DNA from: Himantopus leucocephalus
Lineage: Eukaryota > Chordata > Aves > Charadriiformes > Recurvirostridae
Direction of reading: 5' to 3'
DNA length: 64,000 bases
Assembly: GCA_003993805.1 (NCBI GenBank)
Contig: RSEF01000014.1
Coordinates: 6,263,294-6,327,293, forward strand
Shown here: positions 25,701 through 34,503 of the stretch, piece after piece
How positions within the stretch are numbered: the stretch's first letter is position 1
How the letters are laid out: every line of letters starts with the position of its first letter
Program-made: the position numbers and the translations under genes
The notes under the pieces: model-generated
What the model was told of the DNA's origin: nothing
Databases searched by the model: none
The model's input: only the letters and a program-made list of their open reading frames with translations

Positions 25701-27636
25701 TTAATTACTATGGAAATTAAGATAAAATTTCTGTAATTAGTATGCATTCTTCCCTTCTGAGCACAGAACAGCAATAATAACCTTAAGCTAAAGCTATGAG
25801 ACTGGCAAAATGTACTGTCCGTGTCCACAGCCTGGATTTCTACAAAATTAATTTCTGTTAGTAGAATCATGATAAGAGACCTGTGGAAAAGAAAGCTCTT
25901 CAGTGTTAATCTGGACCCTTGTCCTATCTTGAACAGATTCAAAGATATAATATAATTGCTTCTGATCATCTTAAAAAAAAAAAAAAAAGCTCATAAGGAA
26001 AGGAAGAATCGCAGCACTGAGAAGAACCAGTCTTGAAAAGCAGTGAAGCACTGATTAGATGCCAGTTGAATTACAGACAGTCAGTCAAGAGAAGGGGTGA
26101 GCTGACGTACACAAGGATGCAGTCAAGGAGACCAGTGGTGACAAATAAATTATTTTAGCTGCTACAGATAAGAACCTGCTGGTGAAGATCCTCTGCACCT
26201 AATACCTGGGGAAAAATGTTTTGGGACAGCTTTAATTTTATGCCAAAATAGCAGTACTTGTAAAAAACAGCTGGCACACTGGCTCACTCACATTAATCCT
26301 CTTACTTCATCTCCCTGAACTGACCCAGTCTGGTCCATTTTTTACTTTTGCAAACAAGAGTTATGGAATCTGCTGTCTCAACTTCAGTCATCAAGAAATC
26401 CGGAAAATTCTCGGGATACAAGTTTGCAGGCCCAAAAGATTAATAAAACCAAAATGTCATTAAAACACAAGCAATGGTTTCATTATGGCGGAAAACTCTC
26501 TGTTGAAGTCCCCGTAGAGGCAGATTCTTCTGGATTTGAATCTTAATTTAAAACACTAGTAATCAATACCTTTTGATCTCCTATGCAGAAAAAAATAAAA
26601 TAATTTTTACTAAGGTGATCAATGCTGCCATCACTGTAAATACCTTCTACATATTCTTTAAAGCTTACTTTCTCATTTCATAACCCGTTTACTTTATATG
26701 ATGGGCAAGCTGTAGACTATGACAGCAGTAATATGGCTGAGGTGTTCAGTTATATTCCCTTTAGTAAATGTGATTGCTCAAGCCCTTGTGGTAATTATTC
26801 TCATCCTCCTTCTTGTTATCTGTTTATCACATTGCAATAAATGGGATTTTTCTTTTAAGGTTATTCCATTAGAATCATGTCGATCAATTCAGAAAAATGC
26901 AGGATTGTAATAATGAACTAATTCATCACTTCTATTACTTTGCATTTCTCAACTAATTACAGTATCTCAAGAATATGCTATTTTTGGAATACGATCTCCA
27001 TGTATACATTTAACAGTGTTCTTCACAGTAATAATGTAATCCCATCACAAAATGTTCAACAGATGTCTTTGCTTACTTAAGACAAGGTGTTTATACTGCA
27101 TCTGAAAATAACCCATGCACTTGATAAAAACACAATCTTCTACAACACTGTTCAGGGACTGCAAGAATGTTGTTTAAGTCATCATAATATCTCTGTGAGT
27201 AAGCATACGGGAGACAATAATCAGTTCACTAACCACTGAACTAGCATCCTCTCTGGGTGAAACCGTGGTCATATGATAGCACCTTAGTACAAGAACATCG
27301 GGAAATTAAGAAAACTGTAACCAACAGAAATCACACTGGATCTTGCATGGTGTACAATGACTTCAGTTTTTTGTTTTGTTTTAAATATCAAAGTTACTGC
27401 TTTGAAAAATGGAAAACACCATGAAATCTAATCTCATTTCCAAGTGCTTAACATTTTATGTTCTACCTGAAACACGTCCTCCAGAAGCAGTACCTTTTAA
27501 TGTGGTGGATGCGTTCTGATTCAGTTCTGGAGGGGGGAAAAAAAAAGGCCGGGGGGGAAGCAGCTAACACCACACTCCCTGCAGTCTGATGGTATTCTCT
27601 GAAAGTCTTCTACCTAGTGTGATCAAGTCTAAGTTG

Positions 27637-27650
27637 ATGCATTAATGCAT
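27637..27650. promoter_or_regulatory. Perfect 14-bp palindrome ATGCATTAATGCAT
   Basis: The sequence is fully self-complementary and combines two ATGCAT half sites around a TTAA centre. It resembles palindromic POU/homeodomain dimer sites. A role in binding is inference; the palindrome itself is certain. Confidence 0.5.
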
Positions 27651-30600
27651 TTCAGGAGTAATAGTCAGTTGCAATTTAGTAGATTTCTTTTGTACTTAGG
27701 GTTTCAGGTTCTGCTTTATTTTATTTTTTTTTCTGATCAACTAGAAGGTTGAGAAAGTTACCAAGATGGCACTCATAAGTATAAAGGTTAGGTACAACCG
27801 AAAGCGTTAGTCTTTGTCCAAAGTCCTCCCTAGTATTTATGGGCAATTTCAGACATTCCTCAAAGTGCTCGGGTCACTTATGCCTGGGGCATCATCTGAA
27901 TCATGAAAGGGCAATCCCTGCAACCCATGGCTGGATAGCCCGACTGGCTGGTGTTTGAAGACACAGACTTCTTAAAATAAGATCTCTCTCTACATTCTAG
28001 CCAAACTTGCCTGGAGTAGAATCATTACAGCCCCTGTAGTCTTCCTCTGGGAGGCTCTAAGAATGTTTTCAAACGTCTACATTTCAAAAACGCAGAACCT
28101 GTTGTCTTGATCCTTTATGTTACTTCGCTAACTCTCTACTCCATAAAACACAGCAGGGCAACGTGGCTGGGTCATCGTGAATTTCTTCTGATAGCTAAAT
28201 AGGAAAGCCTATTGTTACATTGGGATAATACAGAAGATGGGATAATTCAGAAACTACACTAGCCCCTTCTCCTGACTGTACAGACAGTGTCCCTATCAGC
28301 TTAACTGTTTTTGAATATAAACACAGCTGTGCTTCAGCTCTATCAGGATTGCTCTTAGACTTATAAAAGCTGTGAACCATACATTTCAATCTATTCACTC
28401 TGCCCTCAACTTTTACCGCTGTGCCTTAGAACTGTACCTTGTCTGTTCCTGGACTCCTAAGCACCACCATATTAAGCAGCAAGAGAAGGAATTTAACTCT
28501 GAATTTGCTAGCATTTCTGAATTTCAAATCAGACCTAAGAGGTATATAAATCTAATTCTAATTTCTTTTATGTAAATTCAAACCACATGGAGAAAACAAA
28601 AATCTGTCATTCTGTTTGTTTTGGGGCTTTATAACTGACACCATATTAAGTTATTTAAGCCCAGTAAAATTTAATGGGAGTTATTCTTGTTCTTGCAACA
28701 GTGTTCACTGCAGAAGATACTTCCAGAAGTGTGGTGAAGTCATTGTTTAATGTCTCTCCTGAGACTTCCAGCTATGTAATGTGATATTTTTTTTCTTCTC
28801 TTCCAATGTGTATTATTGATGTAGAAGCATATTTACACCATAAAAGCAAAGCAGCTGGCTAGTGACCCTTGGGAATATACCCTCGTTAAGGAACATTTTA
28901 GCCCCCTCCCAATAGTTTTCTGCATTCAGGTTGATTTAGTATGCTGAAAAACAATCCCATTTGAAAGCAAGTTACTTGCTACTCACATACTCATTGTTTT
29001 CTAAAGCTCTGTCCCTCTTGGGAAAAAAGGAAAGGCAATATAAAAATCTTCTGGGACAACCATGTGGTAGTCAATGCAACCGCTTGCCCCGAGTTTTGCA
29101 CTTTAAGTTTTTGAGTGAAGGAAAATGAAAGGGTAGGAACAAACCACCAAACAGTCTTTTCAGGGTATCCACATGATCTATACCTTCTATAGAAAACCCT
29201 TCTACTTACACATTAAAAATATTAATTGTTCTACATTAGTTATGATGAAGATCTAACCAGAATATTAACTTCTAGGTTGGAACAGTAGATCATTATTTTG
29301 CCTGTTAAAGTGCTCATATCTCTCTCCATTTAGTTTTCAAAGTTTTTGGTAAGGGTTCTTCCTTTACCAGTTAAATTTTTCAAGTACAGCAAATCATCAT
29401 CCAACAAAGTACAGTGGTGGAAAATACCACATAATACAATATTTATCAGTGGTTTGTTTTTTTTTTTTGGTAGAAGAATCAATACAAGATAATTACTTGG
29501 CTTAGAGGACTAAAATAGGCAAGCAAACCATAGCAATTACCTGGTTGAAAAAACTTTGTATTTGGTGTAATCTACACCCCAGCTGGGTACTCCTCATCAA
29601 TGCCTCCAAGAACCAGAGACTGCATCAGGAGATACACTAGATCAAAATAACCTGCTGCATCTCTCAAAAAAGCATATAAAATCATTTGTTTAGCTAAACA
29701 CCAAATGCTAGAAAGAGTCAATAAGCTATACCCTAGAAGATATAAAGTCTTGAAAAAGGAAACTAAGAATTAAGATTGTACAACATTGGCGAAATTTTTC
29801 TCTGGAAGTAGTTCCATGATTCTGTTTTCTTGGCTAGAAAGCTGCCTTTCATTAAGTGGCCTGTCTTGAGTAGCAGACCCTTCTATTCCTTTCTCTTTTG
29901 TCTCACCACTTATGTAAATAAAGTGTCCTGCCATTCTGTACTAATTATACAAAAGTCTGCAGCCCTTAAAAGACTTATCGTGTTTACACCTCATTCCGGA
30001 ACACAAAAGTCATTGGAAAAAAAACGCTTTAACCTCAGTTTCTCCACCTTTAAATGAAACTAACTACATTGCTTCTTCTTTTCTTCTAAAATTCCTGAAA
30101 ACTCATGCCCTCCTTTTTTTCTGTCTTTGTGAGCATCAGGTTTGTTGTTTCTGCTTTTTCAGGTGGGAGAGCTGGTCTCCTACTAGTCCTCCTGCTGCCT
30201 ATTTAATGGTTTAGTTCCTCACTTGTTACATGCATGCAGGAGAGTGAAGAAGCAGGTACAGAACAGAGGTAGTAAAATGATGAAATCTAGATAACAAGAC
30301 TTCAGATAATTTTTTTCTGGTTTGAACACTTAAGTAGTTATTGCAACCAAGGCAAATTGAAAAAAAAAAAAGCCACAAATGTCATCTTCTGTGATTTGTC
30401 AAAGGGACATGGTTATTGTTAAAAGTAAGGAAATAACAAACTAAAAACATTTCACCCAAGATATGGAGGTGGCGACTATAAAAGATACTACCATGTTCAA
30501 ATAATTTTTAAAAAGCAAGGCCTGAATGATGAAAATAGGTTAGCTTCCTATTCTTATGTTTGCAGGTTGAACAGACTTAAGGTTCTACAAGGAAAATGTA

Positions 30601-31779
30601 TTAATTCCAAGAGGAAAAAAGGTTTCACTAAAATTAAACAAGGTAACAGAAATTAGTATTTCTATTCTGTAACATCTTGGTTTTAAAACTTAACAGCTTG
30701 ACAATGGCTCTTTCAGCAGACTTTAGACATTAATAACATAACCACTGCAAATTGCCTCCCTTAGAACTGATAAGGAAGCACCGAGTACTTTCTTAGAGAT
30801 CAAAATGAATTTGAAATCTTAAACTAAAGTTTGCATCAGCAGCCCTATGCTCCTTTGTTAACGGTACTTAAAAAAACCAGTCACGAAACACACAGTTAAA
30901 TATACTTTCCATTTCCAGTGAAGGTAAATCAGTCCCACCCAAAATTACTAATTAAATAAAAAGTTTCTTCATGCTGCAGTACATTAACTACTAGTAATGG
31001 CGCAATGGGAGTTACAAAGAGATTGTTACTTCCTTGAGGTCAGTTCTCAACACAGCTGGAAACAATCTAGGTTCACTTTGCATTGTTCTCAAAACGGACA
31101 TATTGAAGGGAAAAATCATAAGCACTGGGTCCTGATATCTGTAGATAATTATCCATGTGGTCTACACACAAAAAAAGGAAAGCGTGACGTGAGAGATACA
31201 ACAGAATCGCTGTTTACACTCTAGTGACCACAAGGAAGAGACGGCTGCTGAAGTACAGATCATATCTTTGAGTTACCAGTAAAAGGTGACAGAACAGGAG
31301 AAGAATTTAAGTTCCGTAACTTCTTGAGCATAGGAGCAACAAGCTTTCACACGCACGGGGAAGAAGGGCGGGCAGAAAATGGATGTCACAAACCTTAATA
31401 ACCTGTTAGATACTAGAAGATGCGGGCACCGGCGTAGGCGAGAATCTGGCAGACGGCATTTACCTGTGAGATACAAAGGGAGGGTCAAAAGGAGAAAACG
31501 ACTGGCATTTTGCATGGGTTTGTGGTGGTTTGGGTAGGAGAGGTGGTGCTACGGGGCTGGTAAAGGCTGTTCACCTGGGCTGGGGCTGGAACTGTGAAAC
31601 GCTTTACCTTTTTTACGCTATGAAATAACCCAGACATGAGAAAAAGGTGCTTTCTTGAATAATATACCTCAGTCAGAAACCCAAAATGCCAGCCGTTAGT
31701 AATATGAAAAAATGACCTTGTGTCTGATGCGATAATTTACCATGTTTGCCTGCAGGACTCTATCATAAGAGACAGCTTG

Positions 31780-31804
31780 NAAAAAACAAGAAAAAAAAAA
31801 AAAA
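31780..31804. other. Single N next to A-rich run (assembly placeholder)
   Basis: A lone N at 31780 is followed by AAAAAACAAG and then a run of about 14 A. It matches the other placeholder positions beside homopolymers and makes any reading frame across it unreliable. Confidence 0.9.
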
Positions 31805-31965
31805 GGAGCAGAAGCCTGCTGCCAATCTTCAACTCAAACATTGGCTAAACTCATTGAGGGAAACCAAACCAAGCTCAGGGACCCGGCTGCGCTGCCAGAC
31901 ACGCCGGCCCGAATTTACCACAGGACGAGGCGCGGGAAGGCGGGTTACCCCGCTCCTCCAGGCCT

Positions 31966-31984
31966 CCACACGTACCTGCCGCTC
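31966..31984 (-). other. Minus-strand splice donor, possible divergent first exon
   Basis: Read on the minus strand the sequence is GCGGCAG|GTACGTG, a good match to the vertebrate donor consensus, with the last exon base at 31976. A minus-strand transcript starting in the CpG island could use it, giving a divergent noncoding RNA or a neighbouring gene. No partner acceptor or coding exon was identified upstream. Confidence 0.35.
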
Positions 31985-32162
31985 CCCCCGGCCGCTGACA
32001 GGAAGCACCGCTGCCGCCAGCGCGCCCCGGCCGGGCCCGCCGTGCCCCCTGCCAGCCGCCGTCGTGAGGCGCCGCCGTGAGGCAGCGGCGGCAGCGGCGC
32101 TTCCCGGGCCTTAGGGGGCGCAGCGAGCGCGGGGACGCGGCGGAGCGGAGCGGCCCGCCGGG

Positions 32163-32174
32163 CGCGCACGCGCG
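32163..32174. promoter_or_regulatory. NRF1 consensus site 1
   Basis: CGCGCACGCGCG fits the NRF1 palindromic consensus YGCGCAYGCGCR at every position. NRF1 is a common activator at CpG-island promoters. This copy lies in unit 1 of the minisatellite. Confidence 0.65.
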
Positions 32175-32214
32175 CGGCCGTTAGCGCGGGGACGCGGGAA
32201 AGGGGCCGGCTGGG

Positions 32215-32226
32215 CGCGCACGCGCG
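32215..32226. promoter_or_regulatory. NRF1 consensus site 2
   Basis: This is an identical CGCGCACGCGCG match, 52 bp downstream of site 1, in unit 2 of the minisatellite. The two sites lie on the same face of the helix to within about half a base (52 bp is close to five turns). Confidence 0.65.
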
Positions 32227-32256
32227 CGGCCGTTAAACGCGCGCGGGGGACGCGAT

Positions 32257-32293
32257 GGGGGGGNGGGGGGGGGGGGGGGGGGGGGGGGGGGGG
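32257..32293. repeat. Long poly-G run with an N (G-quadruplex potential)
   Basis: Seven G residues, an N at 32264 and then 29 G residues follow the minisatellite. The true length is uncertain because of the N. Such a run can form G-quadruplexes and is difficult to sequence, which explains the placeholder. Confidence 0.9.
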
Positions 32294-32510
32294 CGCGCTC
32301 CTCCTCCGGCGTCTGTGGAGAGCCGGTATCGAAACCTGTATTATCTCCCCCCTCCCCCGGCCCGGTCCTGTCAGTTCCACAGACATTCCCCCCGCCCGGC
32401 GGCTCCCTCCTCAGCTCGGCGGGGGCTGTTCCCCCCTCAGCCACAGCCCCGTGGAGGTGTAGGTCAGGGGAAGGTGGGGTGAGGCGAGGCGGGGCGGCTG
32501 TGGGGGGGGG

Positions 32511-32524
32511 TGTGTGTGTGTGTG
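32511..32524. repeat. (TG)7 microsatellite in the CpG island
   Basis: A short alternating TG tract directly follows a G10 run. It is minor and probably polymorphic. Confidence 0.8.
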
Positions 32525-32574
32525 AGGGAGAGACGCGAAGGGAGCCGGGCGGTGAGGCAGCGGGCGCGGCGGCC

Positions 32575-32583
32575 GGGGCGGGA
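32575..32583 (+). promoter_or_regulatory. Sp1-type GC box
   Basis: GGGGCGGGA matches the classic GC box. Similar GGGGCGG words lie about 85 bp upstream. Together they support a TATA-less housekeeping-style or developmental CpG-island promoter. Confidence 0.55.
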
Positions 32584-32604
32584 GCGTGTCCCCGCCGGCT
32601 GTGA

Positions 32605-32616
32605 GGGAGGTGAGAG
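32605..32616 (+). other. Candidate donor of a noncoding first exon
   Basis: GGGAG|GTGAGAG matches a vertebrate 5' splice site, with GT at 32610-32611. Together with the acceptor at 33118-33119 it would define a noncoding first exon and a roughly 0.5 kb intron holding the poly-T tract. An unspliced leader is the alternative. Confidence 0.35.
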
Positions 32617-32644
32617 GGGAGGCAGGAGGCGAGGTGGTGGGCGC

Positions 32645-32658
32645 NGGGGGGGGGGGGG
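32645..32658. repeat. N plus poly-G run
   Basis: A single N is followed by 13 G residues. It is another homopolymer-linked assembly placeholder, so the true G-run length is uncertain. Confidence 0.9.
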
Positions 32659-32996
32659 ATGGCGGGCGGAGCGCGGAGCCGGCTGCCAGGGGAGGGTTAA
32701 AACCGCCCTTGTGCCTGGAGGAGGCGAGAAAAGTTCAGGCTGTCGTTCGGGGTCGGGGTGTGTGTTGGCGGGGGGAGAGCTGACAAGGTTTTTGTTCGAT
32801 CAACTTCGCCCTTAGGTGCTTTGTTTTTAACTTGCGCTTATCCTGGGTGTACTTCTTTTATAACTACTCGTATTCTTTCTTTTTAATAAGGTGGGGGGGG
32901 AGGGAGGGAATCTCCCACGAAACTTTTCCCTTTACGGAAGGCGGGACTGAAACAATACCCGATCCATTGTTCAAATGTAAAACCTTCAGCGCTTGC

Positions 32997-33025
32997 TTTC
33001 TTTTTTTTTCTTTTTTTTTNTTGCT

Positions 33026-33056
<31 letters not shown>
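32997..33056. repeat. Poly-T tract with N
   Basis: About 60 bases are nearly pure T, interrupted by single C, G and C bases and an N at 33020. If the small leader intron is real, this pyrimidine-rich tract lies shortly upstream of its 3' splice site. Confidence 0.88.
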
Positions 33057-33099
33057 GGGTACGGTTTTATTGCCGCCGCCGCTGCTGTTGTGGTAGCGC

Positions 33100-33122
33100 T
33101 TTCCCTCTTGTGTTTACAGCTT
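33100..33122 (+). other. Candidate 3' splice site in the leader
   Basis: TTTCCCTCTTGTGTTTACAG|CTT is a strong vertebrate acceptor, with its AG at 33118-33119. The next exon would start at 33120 and could run uninterrupted to the donor at 34497. This would place the short upstream ORFs and the signal-peptide start codon in the same exon. Confidence 0.45.
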
Positions 33123-33798
33123 CTGTGAGGGAGAGACGCTCAGAGGAAGAACCAGGATCCCCGGGCTGCATAAACAAGGAAAGCAGGAGTCCATCTGAGC
33201 GAAGCTGGGAGGATTTCACCTTGTTGCTGTTTGTTTCTGGAGATTTTCCCTCCCCCCGCCCCGGACACTATCCAGCTGAGGGTTTGTTTCCTTGCTGCTG
33301 TAGCCGGCCAGAAGAAAAGCGCTTTACATTTCAGAGGTGATTTTTGTCGTGGTCTCCCTGCAAGAGGGAGATCAGCACCAACCTTCGGGGAGGAGGGAGA
33401 TATGATCAACTGAGGTTTTTCCCTACCTCCGGCTGAACGTGAGAGTTCAAGTGACATCGCCGCTGGCCTGTGGCTGACTGACTGCACAGCGAGCTGGAAT
33501 CACAGCCAGAGCTGCTCAATTTACCTGCTCGAGGACCCCTCAAACCCTTCTATTGACGGTAGAGATTTGTATCCAAAGGAAAATCGGATTAATATAAACT
33601 ATGCAGAGCTTTGCGGGGATATCTGGAGACTACCCTGTCTGCATGGCTAATCTTGAAATTGTCTGAAATAAATCCTTAGCGCAAGGAATAGCAAATACTT
33701 TCAATTAGGTTTTTTTTTCCTTGACGCTTCCCCCCCCTCCTTCCTTCTACGAGAATTTAACACTTCAATTGCAAGGTTTTTACAGGAGAGTGGGACAC

Positions 33799-33867
33799 AT
33801 GCTGGAAAACTCACCAGGCTTCATACAAATCACAGGGGTAACAGTTTCCATCATCGTTGCAGTATGA
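33799..33867 (+). CDS. Upstream ORF 1, 22 codons
   Basis: ATG at 33799 opens a 22-residue peptide beginning MLENSPGF and ending IIVAV. Its TGA stop overlaps the ATG of the next upstream ORF in a GTATGAAAG junction, an arrangement compatible with reinitiation. There is no recognisable domain. It would matter only as a translational regulator of the downstream main ORF. Confidence 0.3.
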   Translation: MLENSPGFIQITGVTVSIIVAV

Positions 33868-33941
33868 AAGGTACTCTTTGGATTGTCTGCTGGTGGCTAA
33901 GATGGATCAGTCGTTCTCTGTTTCTGTTAGCGATGTGCTGA
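33864..33941 (+). CDS. Upstream ORF 2, 25 codons, hydrophobic
   Basis: ATG at 33864 (A at position -3) encodes 25 residues beginning MKGTLWIVCWW and ending LFLLAMC before a TGA. The peptide is tryptophan- and leucine-rich and resembles a short signal or membrane segment, but it stops at once. It overlaps upstream ORF 1 by four bases and upstream ORF 3 in another frame. A sequencing slip that broke a real reading frame cannot be ruled out. Confidence 0.3.
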   Translation: MKGTLWIVCWWLRWISRSLFLLAMC

Positions 33942-33967
33942 AGGATCCGGATTTACTGAAATACTGA
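33902..33967 (+). CDS. Upstream ORF 3, 21 codons, optimal start context
   Basis: The start context AAGATGG has A at -3 and G at +4, the best context seen in this leader. The 21-residue peptide begins MDQSFSVSVSD and ends LLKY before TGA. It would be expected to capture scanning ribosomes and reduce initiation at the main start unless leaky scanning or reinitiation occurs. Confidence 0.35.
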   Translation: MDQSFSVSVSDVLKDPDLLKY

Positions 33968-34403
33968 CGCCAATAAACTTACTCCCTCTCTCTTGAAGGC
34001 ATTGGATGTGACAGTGCAGAGAAACATGTGTTTCACATTTCTGACTGGTTGTTTTGGTGCAATCAATACCTCCACAAGAAACATTGACTTAGGTGGCGAT
34101 TATCATACCGGGAGGCACACGGAGCGCTGCTTTCGGGTTGCATGCAAAGTGAGCACAAATCAAAGAGTCCGCTGTTCCTGTGAAGTGGGGGCTTCAGGTC
34201 CCCCCAAACTCCGGGGCGAAGGCAGCGGGCGATGTTCCCAGCCCACCAAAGAGAGCCCGGCCTCGGGGTGCGGAATGAGCAATGACCAAAGCGCTGTCAG
34301 GAGTGGCAGGCAGTCGGATCGGATGGGGATCAGTGAGGCAATAACCGTTGAAAGAAAGGTGGATCGCGAAATTATTGCCCGAAGGAATAGCAGGCGAGGC
34401 GGA

Positions 34404-34497
34404 ATGATGATAAAGTTGAACTTCTGTTTCATCTTCTGTCGGGGATGGTGGGCGTTTCTGTTGCTTCAGCTCCACATGTTGCAAGCACTGGCACAAG
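34404..34497 (+). CDS. First coding exon: signal peptide of an unidentified secreted or membrane protein (partial)
   Basis: Two adjacent ATGs (34404 and 34407; G and A at -3) start a frame encoding 31 residues before a splice donor. The peptide begins MMIKLNFCF, has a hydrophobic core WWAFLLLQL at about residues 15-23, and ends LQALAQ. That is a typical cleavable signal peptide with small residues near its end. The exon closes after the first base of a codon (phase 1), the usual junction between a signal peptide and extracellular modules such as Ig, CUB, EGF or sushi domains. The rest of the protein lies outside the window or was not recognised. In-frame ATGs upstream (34026, 34275, 34323) could give a longer N-terminus. 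I do not recognise the gene. Confidence 0.6.
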
Positions 34498-34503
34498 GTA
34501 GGG
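34494..34503 (+). other. Splice donor of the signal-peptide exon
   Basis: CAAG|GTAGGG, with GT at 34498-34499, is a reasonable vertebrate donor. It directly follows the end of the hydrophobic signal sequence. Reading through it adds 15 codons with no further hydrophobic or domain features before a stop, which supports splicing here. Confidence 0.6.

Larger units (their letters stand above)
20346..31740. other. AT-rich noncoding DNA upstream of the promoter
   Basis: No exon, RNA gene or sizeable mobile element was recognised. Listed separately are a perfect GATA-type palindrome at 22.34 kb, a poly-T tract at 22.41 kb, a candidate conserved block at 22.55-22.74 kb and an ATGCAT-type palindrome at 27.64 kb. 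Composition becomes less AT-rich after about 31.3 kb as the CpG island is approached. Confidence 0.5.
32127..32254. repeat. 57-bp GC-rich minisatellite, about 2.2 units
   Basis: The word GCGCGGGGACGCG recurs at 32127 and 32184, and with one extra G at 32241, a constant spacing of 57 bp. The first two units also share the 23-bp block at 32161-32183 and 32213-32235 that carries an NRF1 site. Unit interiors differ by small changes and indels. The array runs straight into a poly-G tract. Confidence 0.82.
31875..32790. promoter_or_regulatory. CpG island promoter
   Basis: The composition switches abruptly from AT-rich to very GC-rich with abundant, undepleted CpG. It contains Sp1-type GC boxes, two NRF1 consensus sites, poly-G runs and a 57-bp tandem repeat, and no obvious TATA box in the core. 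These are the marks of a broad vertebrate CpG-island promoter. It sits about 1.6 kb upstream of the signal-peptide exon and presumably drives the plus-strand gene. A minus-strand donor within it suggests bidirectional activity. Proline-, glycine- and arginine-rich frames here are chance products of GC richness. Confidence 0.88.
33120..34403 (+). other. Probable long 5' leader of the signal-peptide exon
   Basis: The region has intermediate GC content, lies between the CpG island and the putative start codon, and contains many upstream ATGs, including three overlapping short ORFs at 33799-33967. The frame of the signal peptide stays open upstream through at least 33960. An N-terminal extension from in-frame ATGs at 34026, 34275 or 34323 therefore cannot be excluded. 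The leader assignment is inferred from position and the lack of a recognisable domain in the extension. Confidence 0.45.

Noticed and set aside
31945..32815. Long open frames rich in P, G, R and A across the CpG island on both strands
   Set aside because: GC-rich DNA has few stop codons. The frames overlap in several phases and cross N placeholders and poly-G, and none has a recognisable domain.
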